Positions 16,391 to 25,999 of a stretch of 64,000 bases of DNA are shown here, piece by piece. The first letter of the stretch is position 1; each line of letters begins with the position of its first letter. The notes beneath the pieces are model-generated. The model searched no databases, was not told the origin of the DNA, and saw only the letters and a list, made by a program, of their open reading frames with translations. A program made the position numbers and the translations under genes. This DNA is from Streptomyces finlayi (lineage in GTDB: Bacteria; Actinomycetota; Actinomycetes; Streptomycetales; Streptomycetaceae): NCBI RefSeq assembly GCF_014216315.1, contig NZ_CP045702.1:6324001-6388000 (forward strand), read 5' to 3'.

Positions 16391-18213
16391 AGGGCCTCCT
16401 CAGTCGCATGCACATCTGTTTCCATGACCGAGCGCCCGGCTTCATCAGCCCCGCGCCCGGCTTCATCAGCCCCGCGCCCGGTTTCATCAGCCCCGCGCTT
16501 GGCTTCAACAGGCCCGCGCCCGCCCCCATCAGGCCCGCGTCCGGCTCCATCCAGCCGCCCCCCGGCCCCACCGAGCCTGTCCGGCGATTGAGGACCGGGG
16601 TCCGGGGCAGAGCCCCGGTTACGGGAAGGGGCGGGTAGGGGAAGGCCCGCCGCAGGCGCACTCCCCGGCCCCGCACTCGCACGCCCCGCACCAACCTCCG
16701 CAACCCCCACCGGCGCCCCCGGCGGCACGAACGGCAGCCCCCTCGGCGCCCCGCCCTCGATCAACCGCCACAAGGCATCCGTATCCGCGTGCTCCTCCAC
16801 GAGATCCCCCAGCCGGTCCAGCTGCTCCTCCCGCAGCGCCTCGAAGCTCGTGTCCGGCGCGGCCACGAACCGCCGCCCCGCTGCCCGGGCGACCTCAGCC
16901 AGGAACCGCCGCCGGAACCCGTCGCTCTCCAGCGAGCCGTGCCAGTGCGTCCCCCACACCGAGCCGACCCGGCAGCCGTCCAGGAACGGCTCACCGCCCC
17001 GCACATCGGCGACCCCGTGATGGATCTCGTACCCCTCGACCGGTTCACCGAGTGCCGTTCCGACCGGCCGCGCCAGCGTCTTCTCCCGGTCGAACCGGAT
17101 CCGGACCGGCAGCAGCCCCAGCCCGTCGACCCGCCCGGCCCGCGACTCCACCTCGTCCTCGATGTGCTCACCGAGCACCTGGAACCCGCCGCAGATGCCG
17201 AGTACCGGCCGCCCCTCGGCGGCCCGCCGCACCAGCGCGTCCGCCAGTCCGCGCTCGCGGAGCCAGGCCAGGGCCTTCACCGTGCCGCGCGTGCCCGGCA
17301 CGATCACCAGGTCCGCGTCGGCCAGTTCCTCGGCCCGGTCCACGAACCGCACCACGACCCCCGGCTCGGCGGCGAGCGCGTCCACATCGGTGAAGTTCGA
17401 CATCAGCGGTACGGCGCACACCGCCACCCGCAGGACCTCCTCTCCGTGCGGGGCGCTGACCGCGGACTCCCGTACGGCGCCGCGCAACGACACGCGCAGG
17501 CCGTCCTCCTCGTCGATGCCCAGCCCGTGGGTGAACGGCAGCACTCCGTACGTCCGCCGGCCCGTGAGCTCGTACAGCATGTCGAGCCCCGGCTCCAGCA
17601 ACGAGACGTCGCCCCGGAACTTGTTCACGAGATACCCGGCGACCAGCGCCTGGTCCTCGGCGCTCAGCAGGGCCGTCGTACCGAAGAACGAGGCGAAGAC
17701 GCCCCCGCGGTCGATGTCCCCGACCACCAGCACGGGGAAGCGCGCGGCCCGTGCGATGCCCATGTTCACGATGTCCGTACGCCGCAGGTTGATCTCGGCC
17801 GGACTGCCCGCCCCCTCGCAGATCACGGCGTCATACGTGCCCCGAAGCTGCTCCAGACAGTCCACGACGGTCCCCAGCAGAGACTCCTGCCGCCCTCCGT
17901 GGTAGCCGCGCGCACTCATCTCGCCGACGGGCTTGCCCATCAGGACGACCTGGCTGGACCGGTCGCTGCCGGGCTTGAGCAGCACCGGGTTCATCAGCGC
18001 GGTCGGCTCCACCCGGGCGGCCTGCGCCTGCATGGCCTGGGCGCGGCCGATCTCCGCACCCTCGCGGGTGACGAACGAGTTGAGCGACATGTTCTGCGCC
18101 TTGAACGGCGCGACCTTCACCCCCTGCCGCACCAGCCACCGGCAGATTCCCGCCGTGACGACGCTCTTGCCCGCGTCCGACGTGGTTCCCGCGACCAGCA
18201 GTCCGCCGCTCAT
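16387..18213 (-). CDS. cobQ: cobyric acid synthase CobQ with an extended repetitive C-terminus
   Basis: 609 residues. The N-terminal ATPase domain starts LLVAGTTSDAGKSVVTAGIC, followed by PFKAQNMSLNSFVT. The glutamine amidotransferase domain has the nucleophile in VLGICGGFQVLGE and the catalytic His in EIHHGVADV. It amidates side chains b, d, e and g. Normal CobQ ends near residue 500; here about 100 extra residues follow, rich in Pro/Gly/Ala, ending in GADEAGR repeats encoded by repetitive DNA. The ATG at 18213 overlaps the cobD stop (ATGA), and the end overlaps the chelatase start. Confidence 0.94.
   Translation of the reverse strand: MSGGLLVAGTTSDAGKSVVTAGICRWLVRQGVKVAPFKAQNMSLNSFVTREGAEIGRAQAMQAQAARVEPTALMNPVLLKPGSDRSSQVVLMGKPVGEMSARGYHGGRQESLLGTVVDCLEQLRGTYDAVICEGAGSPAEINLRRTDIVNMGIARAARFPVLVVGDIDRGGVFASFFGTTALLSAEDQALVAGYLVNKFRGDVSLLEPGLDMLYELTGRRTYGVLPFTHGLGIDEEDGLRVSLRGAVRESAVSAPHGEEVLRVAVCAVPLMSNFTDVDALAAEPGVVVRFVDRAEELADADLVIVPGTRGTVKALAWLRERGLADALVRRAAEGRPVLGICGGFQVLGEHIEDEVESRAGRVDGLGLLPVRIRFDREKTLARPVGTALGEPVEGYEIHHGVADVRGGEPFLDGCRVGSVWGTHWHGSLESDGFRRRFLAEVARAAGRRFVAAPDTSFEALREEQLDRLGDLVEEHADTDALWRLIEGGAPRGLPFVPPGAPVGVAEVGAGRASAGPGSAPAAGLPLPAPSRNRGSAPDPGPQSPDRLGGAGGRLDGAGRGPDGGGRGPVEAKRGADETGRGADEAGRGADEAGRSVMETDVHATEEAL
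16432..16557. repeat. 21-bp degenerate tandem repeat in the cobQ 3' end
   Basis: Six contiguous 21-base units; the first two are identical (GCGCCCGGCTTCATCAGCCC plus C) and later units diverge. On the coding strand each unit gives seven residues close to GADEAGR. The decay from one end to the other suggests stepwise expansion toward the stop codon. Confidence 0.85.
16574..16655. repeat. dispersed Streptomyces intergenic-type repeat inside cobQ
   Basis: The stretch contains CCTGTCCGGCGATTGAGGAC, then a CCGGGGC-AGA-GCCCCGG hairpin, then ACGGGAAGGGGCGGGTAGGG. I recall this combination as a common interspersed repeat of Streptomyces genomes, usually between genes. Here it is read through in the CobQ frame and supplies a PAPSRNRGSAPDPGP-type segment. 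Identification as the known repeat is from memory; the hairpin and the frame are seen directly. Confidence 0.6.
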
Positions 18214-19154
18214 GTCCGTCTCCGTCCCGCGATCAGCCGGCCGGCCACACAGACGCCGAGGGCCAGCGCACTCACCCGGCGCGACAGCCGCACCGCACGT
18301 TCGATGTCCGCGGTCTCCACCGCGCGCCCGGCCGCCCCGTTGAGTACCGGCCGGTGCTCGACCCGGCCGCCGTACGCGAGGGTTCCGCCGAGCCGTACGC
18401 CGAGCGCGCCCGCGAACGACGCCTCGACCGGCCCAGCGTTGGGGCTCGGGTGCTTGCCCGCGTCGGCGCGCCAGGCCCGCACCGCGTCCCGCGGGCGGCC
18501 TCCGGCGGCGACCGCGAGTACGGCGGTGAGCCGGGCCCCGGGCCAGCCCGCGAGGTCGTCGAGGCGGGCCGAGGCCCAGCCGTACCGGCGGTAGCGGGGC
18601 GACGTGTGCCCGACCATGGCGTCGAGGGTGTTGACGGCCCGGAAGCCGACGAAGCCCGGTACTCCGCCCAGGGCGCCCCAGACGAGGGCGCCGACGACGG
18701 CGTCCGAGGTGTTCTCGGCGACGGATTCGACGACGGCCCGCGCGATCTGAGGCCCGTCGAGCGCCTGCGGATCGCGTCCGCACAGATGCGGCAGCCGTTC
18801 GCGGGCGGTGCCGAGGTCCCCGGCGGCGAGTGCGCCGCCGATGGCACGTGCCTCGCGGCCCAGAGAGGTGCCGCCGATGACGGACCAGGTGGCGGCGGCG
18901 GTCAGCGCGACGGCCACGGCGGGCCGGTCGCGGACGGTACGGGCGGCGAGCGCGGCGGCGCCCGCGGCGCCTCCGGCGCAGACCAGCGTGTGGAGCGCGC
19001 CCCACCCGCGGTGGTCGTGCCACAGTCGGCTCTCGACCTCTGCGGCGGCCGTCCCGAACGCGGCGACGGGGTGCCCCCGACGGGGATCACCCAGGAGCAG
19101 ATCGCCGATCAGGCCGGCCGTGGCGCCGTACGCGAAGATGCGGTCGGCACGCAT
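18210..19154 (-). CDS. cobD: adenosylcobinamide-phosphate synthase CobD/CbiB
   Basis: A 314-residue membrane protein joining (R)-1-amino-2-propanol (phosphate) to adenosylcobyric acid. It begins near LIGDLLLGDPRRGHPVAAFG, the CbiB signature, and contains SVAENTSDAVVGALVWGALGGVPGF, VNTLDAMVGH and PSPNAGPVEASFAGALG. Five or so hydrophobic helices are visible. It is the first gene after the cobalamin riboswitch and overlaps cobQ by ATGA. Confidence 0.95.
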   Translation of the reverse strand: MRADRIFAYGATAGLIGDLLLGDPRRGHPVAAFGTAAAEVESRLWHDHRGWGALHTLVCAGGAAGAAALAARTVRDRPAVAVALTAAATWSVIGGTSLGREARAIGGALAAGDLGTARERLPHLCGRDPQALDGPQIARAVVESVAENTSDAVVGALVWGALGGVPGFVGFRAVNTLDAMVGHTSPRYRRYGWASARLDDLAGWPGARLTAVLAVAAGGRPRDAVRAWRADAGKHPSPNAGPVEASFAGALGVRLGGTLAYGGRVEHRPVLNGAAGRAVETADIERAVRLSRRVSALALGVCVAGRLIAGRRRT

Positions 19155-19258
19155 GGCTCAGCCCGCCGATGCACGGGACGTTCTGGAAGGTGACACAGGA
19201 TCGGGCGCACGGCGGCCGGGCATGACGTATGTCCTCACTCAGGGTCCGCGCCCTGGTT

Positions 19259-19456
19259 CGACGTGACCGGCGACGAGAGTCTCCTGGCTTCCGGATCCGC
19301 AGTTCCCCCCGGCCTTCCAGTCCGCGGACGGACCGTGACTTCCGGTGTGGGGGGAGTGCTCCCCGGTGACAGTGGCGGGACCGCGCCGGATTCGCACCGG
19401 CTTCCTCTTCTGTCGCCGTAAACGGCACGGGCAGTCCACCACGCTGTGCGAACGCC
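19259..19456 (-). ncRNA. cobalamin riboswitch
   Basis: On the minus strand, 5' to 3', the conserved elements appear in order: GCCGGTGCGAATCCGGC (P4-type hairpin with the AAT loop), GCCACTGTCACC, and the B12-box-like AAGCCAGGAGAC near 19279-19290. These match the cobalamin riboswitch core. The aptamer ends about 100 bases before the cobD start. A small CAGGG-6nt-CCCTG stem just downstream (about 19240-19256) could be part of the expression platform. It should repress the cob operon when B12 is abundant. Exact ends are approximate. Confidence 0.92.
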
Positions 19457-19462
19457 CGTCAA

Positions 19463-19504
19463 CTCGCCGTTGACCTGCGGAGCTGCACGCAGATCAACGG
19501 CGAG
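19463..19504 (-). terminator. terminator of the pit operon
   Basis: An inverted repeat of 16-base arms (CTCGCCGTTGACCTGC against GCAGATCAACGGCGAG, one mismatch) around a 10-base loop. It lies 37 bases beyond the stop of the small membrane protein and ahead of the riboswitch, so it insulates cob from the phosphate transporter operon. Confidence 0.75.
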
Positions 19505-19540
19505 GGGACACCTGCGGCCGCGTGCGTCGCGGCCGTTCCG

Positions 19541-19771
19541 TCAGACGACGATCAGGTAGATCCCGTAGCTGACTGCCGCGGCGCAGAGGCCGAAGCAGAG
19601 GTACGCGCCGGTGCGGGCCAGGGCGAGCGAGCCGCCCGAGCTGCCGGCCGAGGCCGTCGCCGCCTGCTTGGACAGGCCGACGATGCCGAGGGTGAAGAGA
19701 CCGACGAGCGCCACGGTGACCACGAGGCTGACGCCGAAGACGGAGGCAAGAGCTGCCCAGTCGATTTTCAT
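19541..19771 (-). CDS. small two-helix membrane protein following Pit
   Basis: 76 residues with two hydrophobic segments (about 6-31 and 50-75) and a short Ser/Gly-rich link. It starts 18 bases after the pit stop, so it is probably co-transcribed. I know of no assigned function; conserved pairing with a Pit transporter suggests an accessory role. Charge is very low outside the N-terminal MKID. Confidence 0.8.
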   Translation of the reverse strand: MKIDWAALASVFGVSLVVTVALVGLFTLGIVGLSKQAATASAGSSGGSLALARTGAYLCFGLCAAAVSYGIYLIVV

Positions 19772-19789
19772 GGTGGTAGTTCCTGCCCT

Positions 19790-21046
<1,257 letters not shown>

Positions 21047-21082
21047 TTACCCAGGCAATCGCTCGACGTCAGTGGCTCGTGG

Positions 21083-21115
21083 ACCCTAGGCAACCTGGAT
21101 GAACGGAAGGTGAAC
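21083..21115 (-). promoter_or_regulatory. PHO box and promoter of pitH2
   Basis: On the minus strand two 11-base direct repeats, GTTCACCTTCC and GTTCATCCAGG (21095-21115), match the streptomycete PhoP direct-repeat unit. They sit where a -35 element would be, followed by TAGGGT (21083-21088) as a likely -10. PhoP binding at phosphate limitation is inferred. Confidence 0.7.
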
Positions 21116-21312
21116 TGAGAAGGGCGCTGTGGTGACCCCAACCGGAGTGCCGGTGCTCCGGTTCCGCGGGGGGAGGGCGGCGCAGCCCGTCCGGCGCCTG
21201 GAGGAAGTCGTTCCGTATCGGGCGTCAGGGGGGCATTTCGGCCACTCTTCAGCCCCGAGGAGATCCTGGTCACCCGAGCCGCGCTCCCGCCGCCCTCTCA
21301 TAGGATTTCCGC

Positions 21313-21972
21313 ATGAGCGATCAGCAGCGGGAAGCGGTCCGGCGGACCTGGGACGGCGTGGTCGCGACGGCCCGCAGGACGGCGGCCGACGGCCTCGTCG
21401 TCGGGACCTCCGGCAATGTGTCGGCCAGGGCCGGGGACATCGTCCTGGTCACCCCCAGCGGCGTGCCCTACGACCGGCTCCGCCCCGAGGACGCGGTCGG
21501 CGTGGACCTCGAAGGCCGTCAGGTGCTCGGGGACCTCGCCCCCACCAGCGAACTCCCGCTGCACCTCGCCGTCTACGCGGACACCGGCGCGGCCGCCGTC
21601 GTCCACACCCACGCCGTGCACGCCACCGCGGTCTCCACCCTCGTCCCCGAGGTCCCGCTCGTGCACTACGCCGCCGCGATGCTCGGCGGCCCCGTCCGCA
21701 CCGCCGCCTACGCGCGCTACGGCACCCGCGAACTGGCCGAGAACATGCTCACCGCCCTGCGGGACCGCACGGGCTGCCTGCTCCAGAACCACGGGACCGT
21801 CACCTACGGGAACTCCCTCGACGAGGCGTACGACCGCACCGCCCAGCTCGAATGGCTGTGCAGGCTCTGGCTCACCGCCAGTTCCGTACCCGGCCTCCGG
21901 CCCTCCCTGCTCTCCGGGGCCCAGCTGCGCGAGGTCCAGGACGCCCTGGAGACCTACGGCCAGCCGGGCTGA
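21313..21972 (+). CDS. class II aldolase/adducin family protein
   Basis: 219 residues of the L-fuculose-phosphate aldolase/ribulose-phosphate epimerase fold. The zinc site is visible as HTHAVHATA (two histidines) plus QNHGTVTYG, and the phosphate-binding TSGNVSAR is near residue 36. It likely cleaves or dehydrates a phosphorylated sugar. It is a single gene divergent from pitH2 and 79 bases before the hydrolase. Substrate unknown. Confidence 0.9.
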   Translation: MSDQQREAVRRTWDGVVATARRTAADGLVVGTSGNVSARAGDIVLVTPSGVPYDRLRPEDAVGVDLEGRQVLGDLAPTSELPLHLAVYADTGAAAVVHTHAVHATAVSTLVPEVPLVHYAAAMLGGPVRTAAYARYGTRELAENMLTALRDRTGCLLQNHGTVTYGNSLDEAYDRTAQLEWLCRLWLTASSVPGLRPSLLSGAQLREVQDALETYGQPG

Positions 21973-22051
21973 CCCCCAGGGGGCCGTACCGGTGGGAATC
22001 GGACGGCCCCGCCCACTGGCCCCCCGCGACGGGCGCCCCGACACTGGCAGC

Positions 22052-23179
22052 ATGCGCCCGGCTACAGCGACGGCAGCGGCCGTCACCACGATTCTCGGCG
22101 TCGGCGCGGCAGCGGTCGCCGCCGGCCGGTATGCCAGTGACGCCGCCCTCAAGGTGCCGTCCGGACGTCCCTTCCCCGGCGACCGCAGGCTCACCGTGCA
22201 CAGCACGGCGGCCGGACAGGTCACCCTGACCCGCTCCTTCGCCGCACTCCGCCCCGGTACGTACGGACTGGTGGGCCACGGCGTCCACGCCGTGGTCGGA
22301 CCGGTGATCGAGCAGGCGGGGCACGGCGCCGACACCGTCGTACGCCGTCTGGAGCGCGTCGTCCACGGAACCCTGGAACCGGGCGCCAAGGTCCGCATGA
22401 CCCCGGAGCTGTACAGCGGGGACCCGGGCAGCGCACTCGGGCTCGACTTCAAGGAGGTCGAGATCCCCGGCGAACTCGGCGTCCTGCCCGCCTGGTTCGT
22501 GCCGGCTCCCCGTGACGTCTGGGTGATCACGGTGCACGGGCTCGGAACCAGCCGGGCCCACCCCATGAACCTGATGGGGTTCCTGAACGCCCAGCAACTG
22601 CCCGTGCTGGACCTCGCCTACCGCGGCGACACCGGAGCGCCCCGCCCGACGGACGGACTCGGCCACCTCGGCGAGTCCGAATGGCGCGACCTGGACGCCG
22701 CGATCCGATACGCGATGCGGTACGGGGCCGAGAGCGTCATCGTCCACGGCTGGTCCACCGGCGCCTCGATGGCCCTGCACGCCGCCGTGAACTCCCCGCT
22801 CCGCGACCGCATCAGCGGCCTCGTCCTCGACTCACCGGTCCTCGACTGGCGCGCCACCCTGCGCGCCCTGGCCGCCGCCCGTGGTGTCCCCGCCGCGCTG
22901 GCGCCCCTCGCGGTCCGCGCCGCCCAGGGCCGGGCCGGCCTGCACGGTGCCCGGCTGCTGGACACGTCCCTCCCCGCCGCCCTGCACGCCCCGACGCTGA
23001 TCTTCCACGGCCCCGACGACACCCTCGCCCCGTGGGCGGCATCGGAGGCACTCGCCCGACTCCGCCCCGGCCTGGTCGCCCTGCACTCCGTTCCGCAGGC
23101 TCCGCATGCGGCGATGTGGAATGCCGGCCCGGCACGGTACGAAGAGGCGCTCCGGCGCTTCCTCACCCCTCTGATGTGA
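22052..23179 (+). CDS. alpha/beta hydrolase, membrane-anchored
   Basis: About 375 residues. An N-terminal hydrophobic segment (TATAAAVTTILGVGAAAVAA) suggests an anchor or uncleaved signal. The hydrolase core shows VITVHGLGTSRAHPMNL (oxyanion region), the nucleophile elbow in VIVHGWSTGASMAL, the acid in IFHGPDDTLAP and the catalytic His in VPQAPHAAMW. Cocaine esterase/acylglycerol lipase-like order. No ribosome site is obvious before the ATG. Substrate unknown. Confidence 0.85.
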   Translation: MRPATATAAAVTTILGVGAAAVAAGRYASDAALKVPSGRPFPGDRRLTVHSTAAGQVTLTRSFAALRPGTYGLVGHGVHAVVGPVIEQAGHGADTVVRRLERVVHGTLEPGAKVRMTPELYSGDPGSALGLDFKEVEIPGELGVLPAWFVPAPRDVWVITVHGLGTSRAHPMNLMGFLNAQQLPVLDLAYRGDTGAPRPTDGLGHLGESEWRDLDAAIRYAMRYGAESVIVHGWSTGASMALHAAVNSPLRDRISGLVLDSPVLDWRATLRALAAARGVPAALAPLAVRAAQGRAGLHGARLLDTSLPAALHAPTLIFHGPDDTLAPWAASEALARLRPGLVALHSVPQAPHAAMWNAGPARYEEALRRFLTPLM

Positions 23180-23289
23180 GGTGTTGTGACCGATAGGCCC
23201 GCTTGGTGAGCGGTCTCCGGAGGTCCGCGTAAAGCGTGGGGCCGGCTTCCGTTTGGGCTTTCGGGCCGTCAGAGGCAAGACTGCTCCCC

Positions 23290-24672
23290 GTGACGTCCCG
23301 TACTCCGCGCGACTCCAGGCTGCGACTTGTCCGCCCGCGACCCCTTGCCACCGCCCGCAAGGCCGTGACCACCCGGCGCACCCGGCCGGCCCCCCGCCCT
23401 CCCGAGGGCACCCCGCCCCCGGCGGAACTGGCCCGTCAGGCCAGGACCGTGCTCGCCGACGCCGTACGGATCGCCCACTGGGCGTCCGACGACGCGAGCC
23501 CCGGTACGGCTCCGCTGACCGCCCACGCCCTCGAACGGGCCGCGACGGCACTGGATCTGTCCCCCGCCCAGGTGCGGGCCGGATGGGACCGCGCCAGGCT
23601 CGCCGGACTCGTCGAACTGCACGGCGACACCGTGCGCCCCGGCTGGCGGCTGCGTGCCTGGAAACGCGACGACTCCGCCGTGCTCCGGGGCTGGGTGGCG
23701 CTCTTCGACGCCTGGTCGCTCGTCCACGCCGCGCCCCGCGACATCCCGGCCACCACCGTCGCCGAAGCGGTCGAGGCGGTGCCGCAGGTGCTCTCCCTCC
23801 TCCAGCTCTCCGCCGGCCCGGTCACCGTGCCCGCCCTCCTCGACCTCCTCGGCCAGCGCGTCGCGGAACTCCACGAGGAACGGTGCGAGGTGGCCTACGG
23901 CCCACACCTCCCCGCCGCGCCCGCCGACGGTCTCCCCAACGAGGGGCCGGCCGACCTGAACGCACTGCTTCTCGACTGGGCGCTGGAAGGACTGGCCGCC
24001 GTCGGAGCCCTCACGCTCGGTTCCGGGCACGCCACCCTCACCCCGCTCGGCAACTGGGCCGTCTGGGTCAAGCTGGAACAGATCTGTGTCGCCGCCCAGA
24101 GCCCGGCCGGAAACATCGAACAGTCCGCGGCCGACATGCTGCTCGGCTGCGCCCGGCTCACCCCCGGTCCCGCCCGGACCGAATACCGCGCATGGCTCGC
24201 GGCACGCCCGGTCGGCAGCGCGGTCGCGGAACTGCTCGCCGTGGCCCGCGGCGAGGACGCGCTCCTGCGCGGCCTCGCCTTCGAAGCGCTCCGCGTCGTC
24301 GGCGCCCCCGCCGAACCCGTGGTGCGCTCCGTCGTCACCGACGCGTCACTGCGGCCCTACGCGCTGCTCTGGCTCGCCGAATACGAGGGCGCCGACCCCG
24401 ACGACGCCCAGGAGGTCCTCAGCCGGGAGGAAGCCACCTGGCTCTGGGTCGACACGGCGGCGGCCGTCGCCGACCACGGCGAGACCGGACTGCTGGTCCG
24501 CCACCTCGACTCCGCGGTCCAGGGCACCGTCCCGGCCCTGCTCGACGAGGTCCGCGCCGTGGGCCACCCGCGCACGGTCCAGGTCCTGGTCGCCCTGGCC
24601 GCCGCGCACCCGGACCCCGCCCTGGCCAAGGCCGTACGCAAGGCAGCCTTCCAGGTCCACACCGGCGGCTAG
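23290..24672 (+). CDS. conserved hypothetical, regulator-like helical protein
   Basis: 460 residues from a GTG at 23290. The N-terminal 50 residues are Arg/Pro-rich and basic; the rest is mostly helical. The later part resembles HEAT-like repeats (for example LLRGLAFEALRVVGAPAEPVVRSVV and VQVLVALAAAHPDPALAKAVRKAAF). A winged-helix-like stretch lies at about residues 80-130. I do not recognise a function. The stop codon TAG is formed across the junction with the MITE-like element that follows. Confidence 0.7.
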   Translation: MTSRTPRDSRLRLVRPRPLATARKAVTTRRTRPAPRPPEGTPPPAELARQARTVLADAVRIAHWASDDASPGTAPLTAHALERAATALDLSPAQVRAGWDRARLAGLVELHGDTVRPGWRLRAWKRDDSAVLRGWVALFDAWSLVHAAPRDIPATTVAEAVEAVPQVLSLLQLSAGPVTVPALLDLLGQRVAELHEERCEVAYGPHLPAAPADGLPNEGPADLNALLLDWALEGLAAVGALTLGSGHATLTPLGNWAVWVKLEQICVAAQSPAGNIEQSAADMLLGCARLTPGPARTEYRAWLAARPVGSAVAELLAVARGEDALLRGLAFEALRVVGAPAEPVVRSVVTDASLRPYALLWLAEYEGADPDDAQEVLSREEATWLWVDTAAAVADHGETGLLVRHLDSAVQGTVPALLDEVRAVGHPRTVQVLVALAAAHPDPALAKAVRKAAFQVHTGG

Positions 24673-24832
24673 GTCCTGTCTGGAGTTCCCCCGCGGCGTC
24701 GCGGCGTCCGGCACCGCCGCCTCCGGCGTTGTCGTCAGTCGCGAGGGCTCCGCCATCGCTCCCTCCTCCGCCTTGGATTCGACGGCACCGGACGCCGCTC
24801 CTTCTCCCGCGCTGGAACTCCAGACAGGACCC
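24672..24832. mobile_element. TA-flanked MITE-like element
   Basis: A 161-base non-coding unit with perfect 18-base terminal inverted repeats, GGTCCTGTCTGGAGTTCC at 24672-24689 and its complement at 24814-24831. A second inner inverted repeat (GCGGCGTCCGG/CCGGACGCCGC) means the unit can fold into a long hairpin. It is bounded by TA at 24670-24671 and 24833-24834, as expected for IS630/Tc1-mariner-type target duplication. Its termini differ from those of the adjacent IS, so a different transposase must have moved it. Confidence 0.7.
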
Positions 24833-24868
24833 TAGTGCTGCTCCGCGTTAGTTCGTGGAGGGGTGTTG

Positions 24869-25960
24869 TCAGGCTGCTTCCTTGAGTGGGGTGCCGTCGT
24901 AGGTCCAGCGGAAGGGCTTCGCGGTTTTGTTTCGGTTGATGATGTAGCTGTCCAGTTTGTCGATGAGGTCATCGCGGCCGGCGAAGTCGCCGTGCCGCAG
25001 GACGCTGCGGGTCAGGGCGGAGAAGACCAGCTCGACCTGGTTGAGCCACGAGGCGTGGGGCGGGGTGAAGTGCGCTGTCCAGCGTGGATGGGCCTTGAAC
25101 CATGCCTTGGTGTGCTTGGCGGTGTGCGAAGAACCGTTGTCCAGCACCACGTGGATGTCCGTGCTGTCGGGGATGAGCGCGTTGATCCGGTCGAGGAATT
25201 CGGTGAAGGTCGCCGCGTTGTTGCGGGCGATCACCTCGGTGAGGACCTCGCCGGTGCGCACGTCGAGTGCGGCAACCAGGGAGGCGGTGCCGTGGCGGAC
25301 GTACTCGAACTCCTGGCGGGCTGCCTGGCCTGGGGTGGTGGGGCGGCCGGGATGTTTGCGGGAGCGGGCGGCGATCGCGGTCTTCTCGTCGATCGACAGC
25401 AGCACCGCGTCCTGGGGCGGGTTGCGGTAGAGGTCGCAGATGTGCTCGGCGCGTTGCCAGAAGTCGGGGGTGTCGCGGCGGGTGAGCCAGCTGCGGACCT
25501 TGTGCGGCTTGAGGTCCAGGTCCGCCAGTATCCGCCCGATGTGGGAGGGCGAGACGGCTGCGAAGACGGTGCTGGCGACCCGCTCGGCGATTGCCCGATG
25601 GGTCCAGGTGGCCGCCGGGTGCGGTGGTTCGCTGGTCGCGGCGGCCACGATCGCCACACGTACCCGGTCGTCGTACACCTTGGGCCGGCCCGGGCGCCCG
25701 GTGTCCTTCAGGCCGTCCGGCCCGCGCTCGGCGAAGCGGCCGCGCCACTTGCGCACCGTGTTGATGGCGACGTTTAGCTCGCGTGCTATCTCCGCGTTGG
25801 TCTGGCCGCCGGCGGCCGCGAGCACGATCCTGGCCCGCAGAACGTCGCGGACCTGGGCTTTCGCTGATGCCGTCAACTGCTCCAGGGCCTTGTGCGTGGT
25901 CTCGTCCAAGGTGACGGCCACCGCCGCGACCGCTCCGCCCGGATGCCTGCGTACGTTCAT
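24869..25960 (-). CDS. IS630-family transposase
   Basis: 363 residues, intact. An N-terminal helix-turn-helix (about 37-75: RDVLRARIVLAAAGG, TNAEIARELNVAINTVRKW) precedes a GRPGRP hinge and a winged second HTH. The DDE catalytic core is complete: D191 in LLSIDEKTA, D274 in VVLDNGSSH and E310 in WLNQVELVF. It cuts and joins at TA dinucleotides in this family. The ATG at 25960 lies about 40 bases from the divergent passenger gene, so the two may share a promoter region. Confidence 0.95.
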   Translation of the reverse strand: MNVRRHPGGAVAAVAVTLDETTHKALEQLTASAKAQVRDVLRARIVLAAAGGQTNAEIARELNVAINTVRKWRGRFAERGPDGLKDTGRPGRPKVYDDRVRVAIVAAATSEPPHPAATWTHRAIAERVASTVFAAVSPSHIGRILADLDLKPHKVRSWLTRRDTPDFWQRAEHICDLYRNPPQDAVLLSIDEKTAIAARSRKHPGRPTTPGQAARQEFEYVRHGTASLVAALDVRTGEVLTEVIARNNAATFTEFLDRINALIPDSTDIHVVLDNGSSHTAKHTKAWFKAHPRWTAHFTPPHASWLNQVELVFSALTRSVLRHGDFAGRDDLIDKLDSYIINRNKTAKPFRWTYDGTPLKEAA

Positions 25961-25999
25961 GATCGATGATCATGGCGGCTAGCCTGCGGACCGGGCAGG

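Noticed and set aside
16432..16557. 21-bp array as CRISPR or iteron origin
   Set aside because: Units are contiguous, in frame and degenerate; no spacers, DnaA boxes or rep gene.
16387..19023. Reading CobQ as an 878-aa protein including cobD sequence
   Set aside because: The upstream 270 codons are antiphase to cobD and Arg-rich; the ATG at 18213 is the real start with ATGA coupling.
19155..19540. tRNA or other structured RNA gene besides the riboswitch
   Set aside because: No acceptor/T-loop pattern; the structure is explained by the cobalamin aptamer and the pit terminator.
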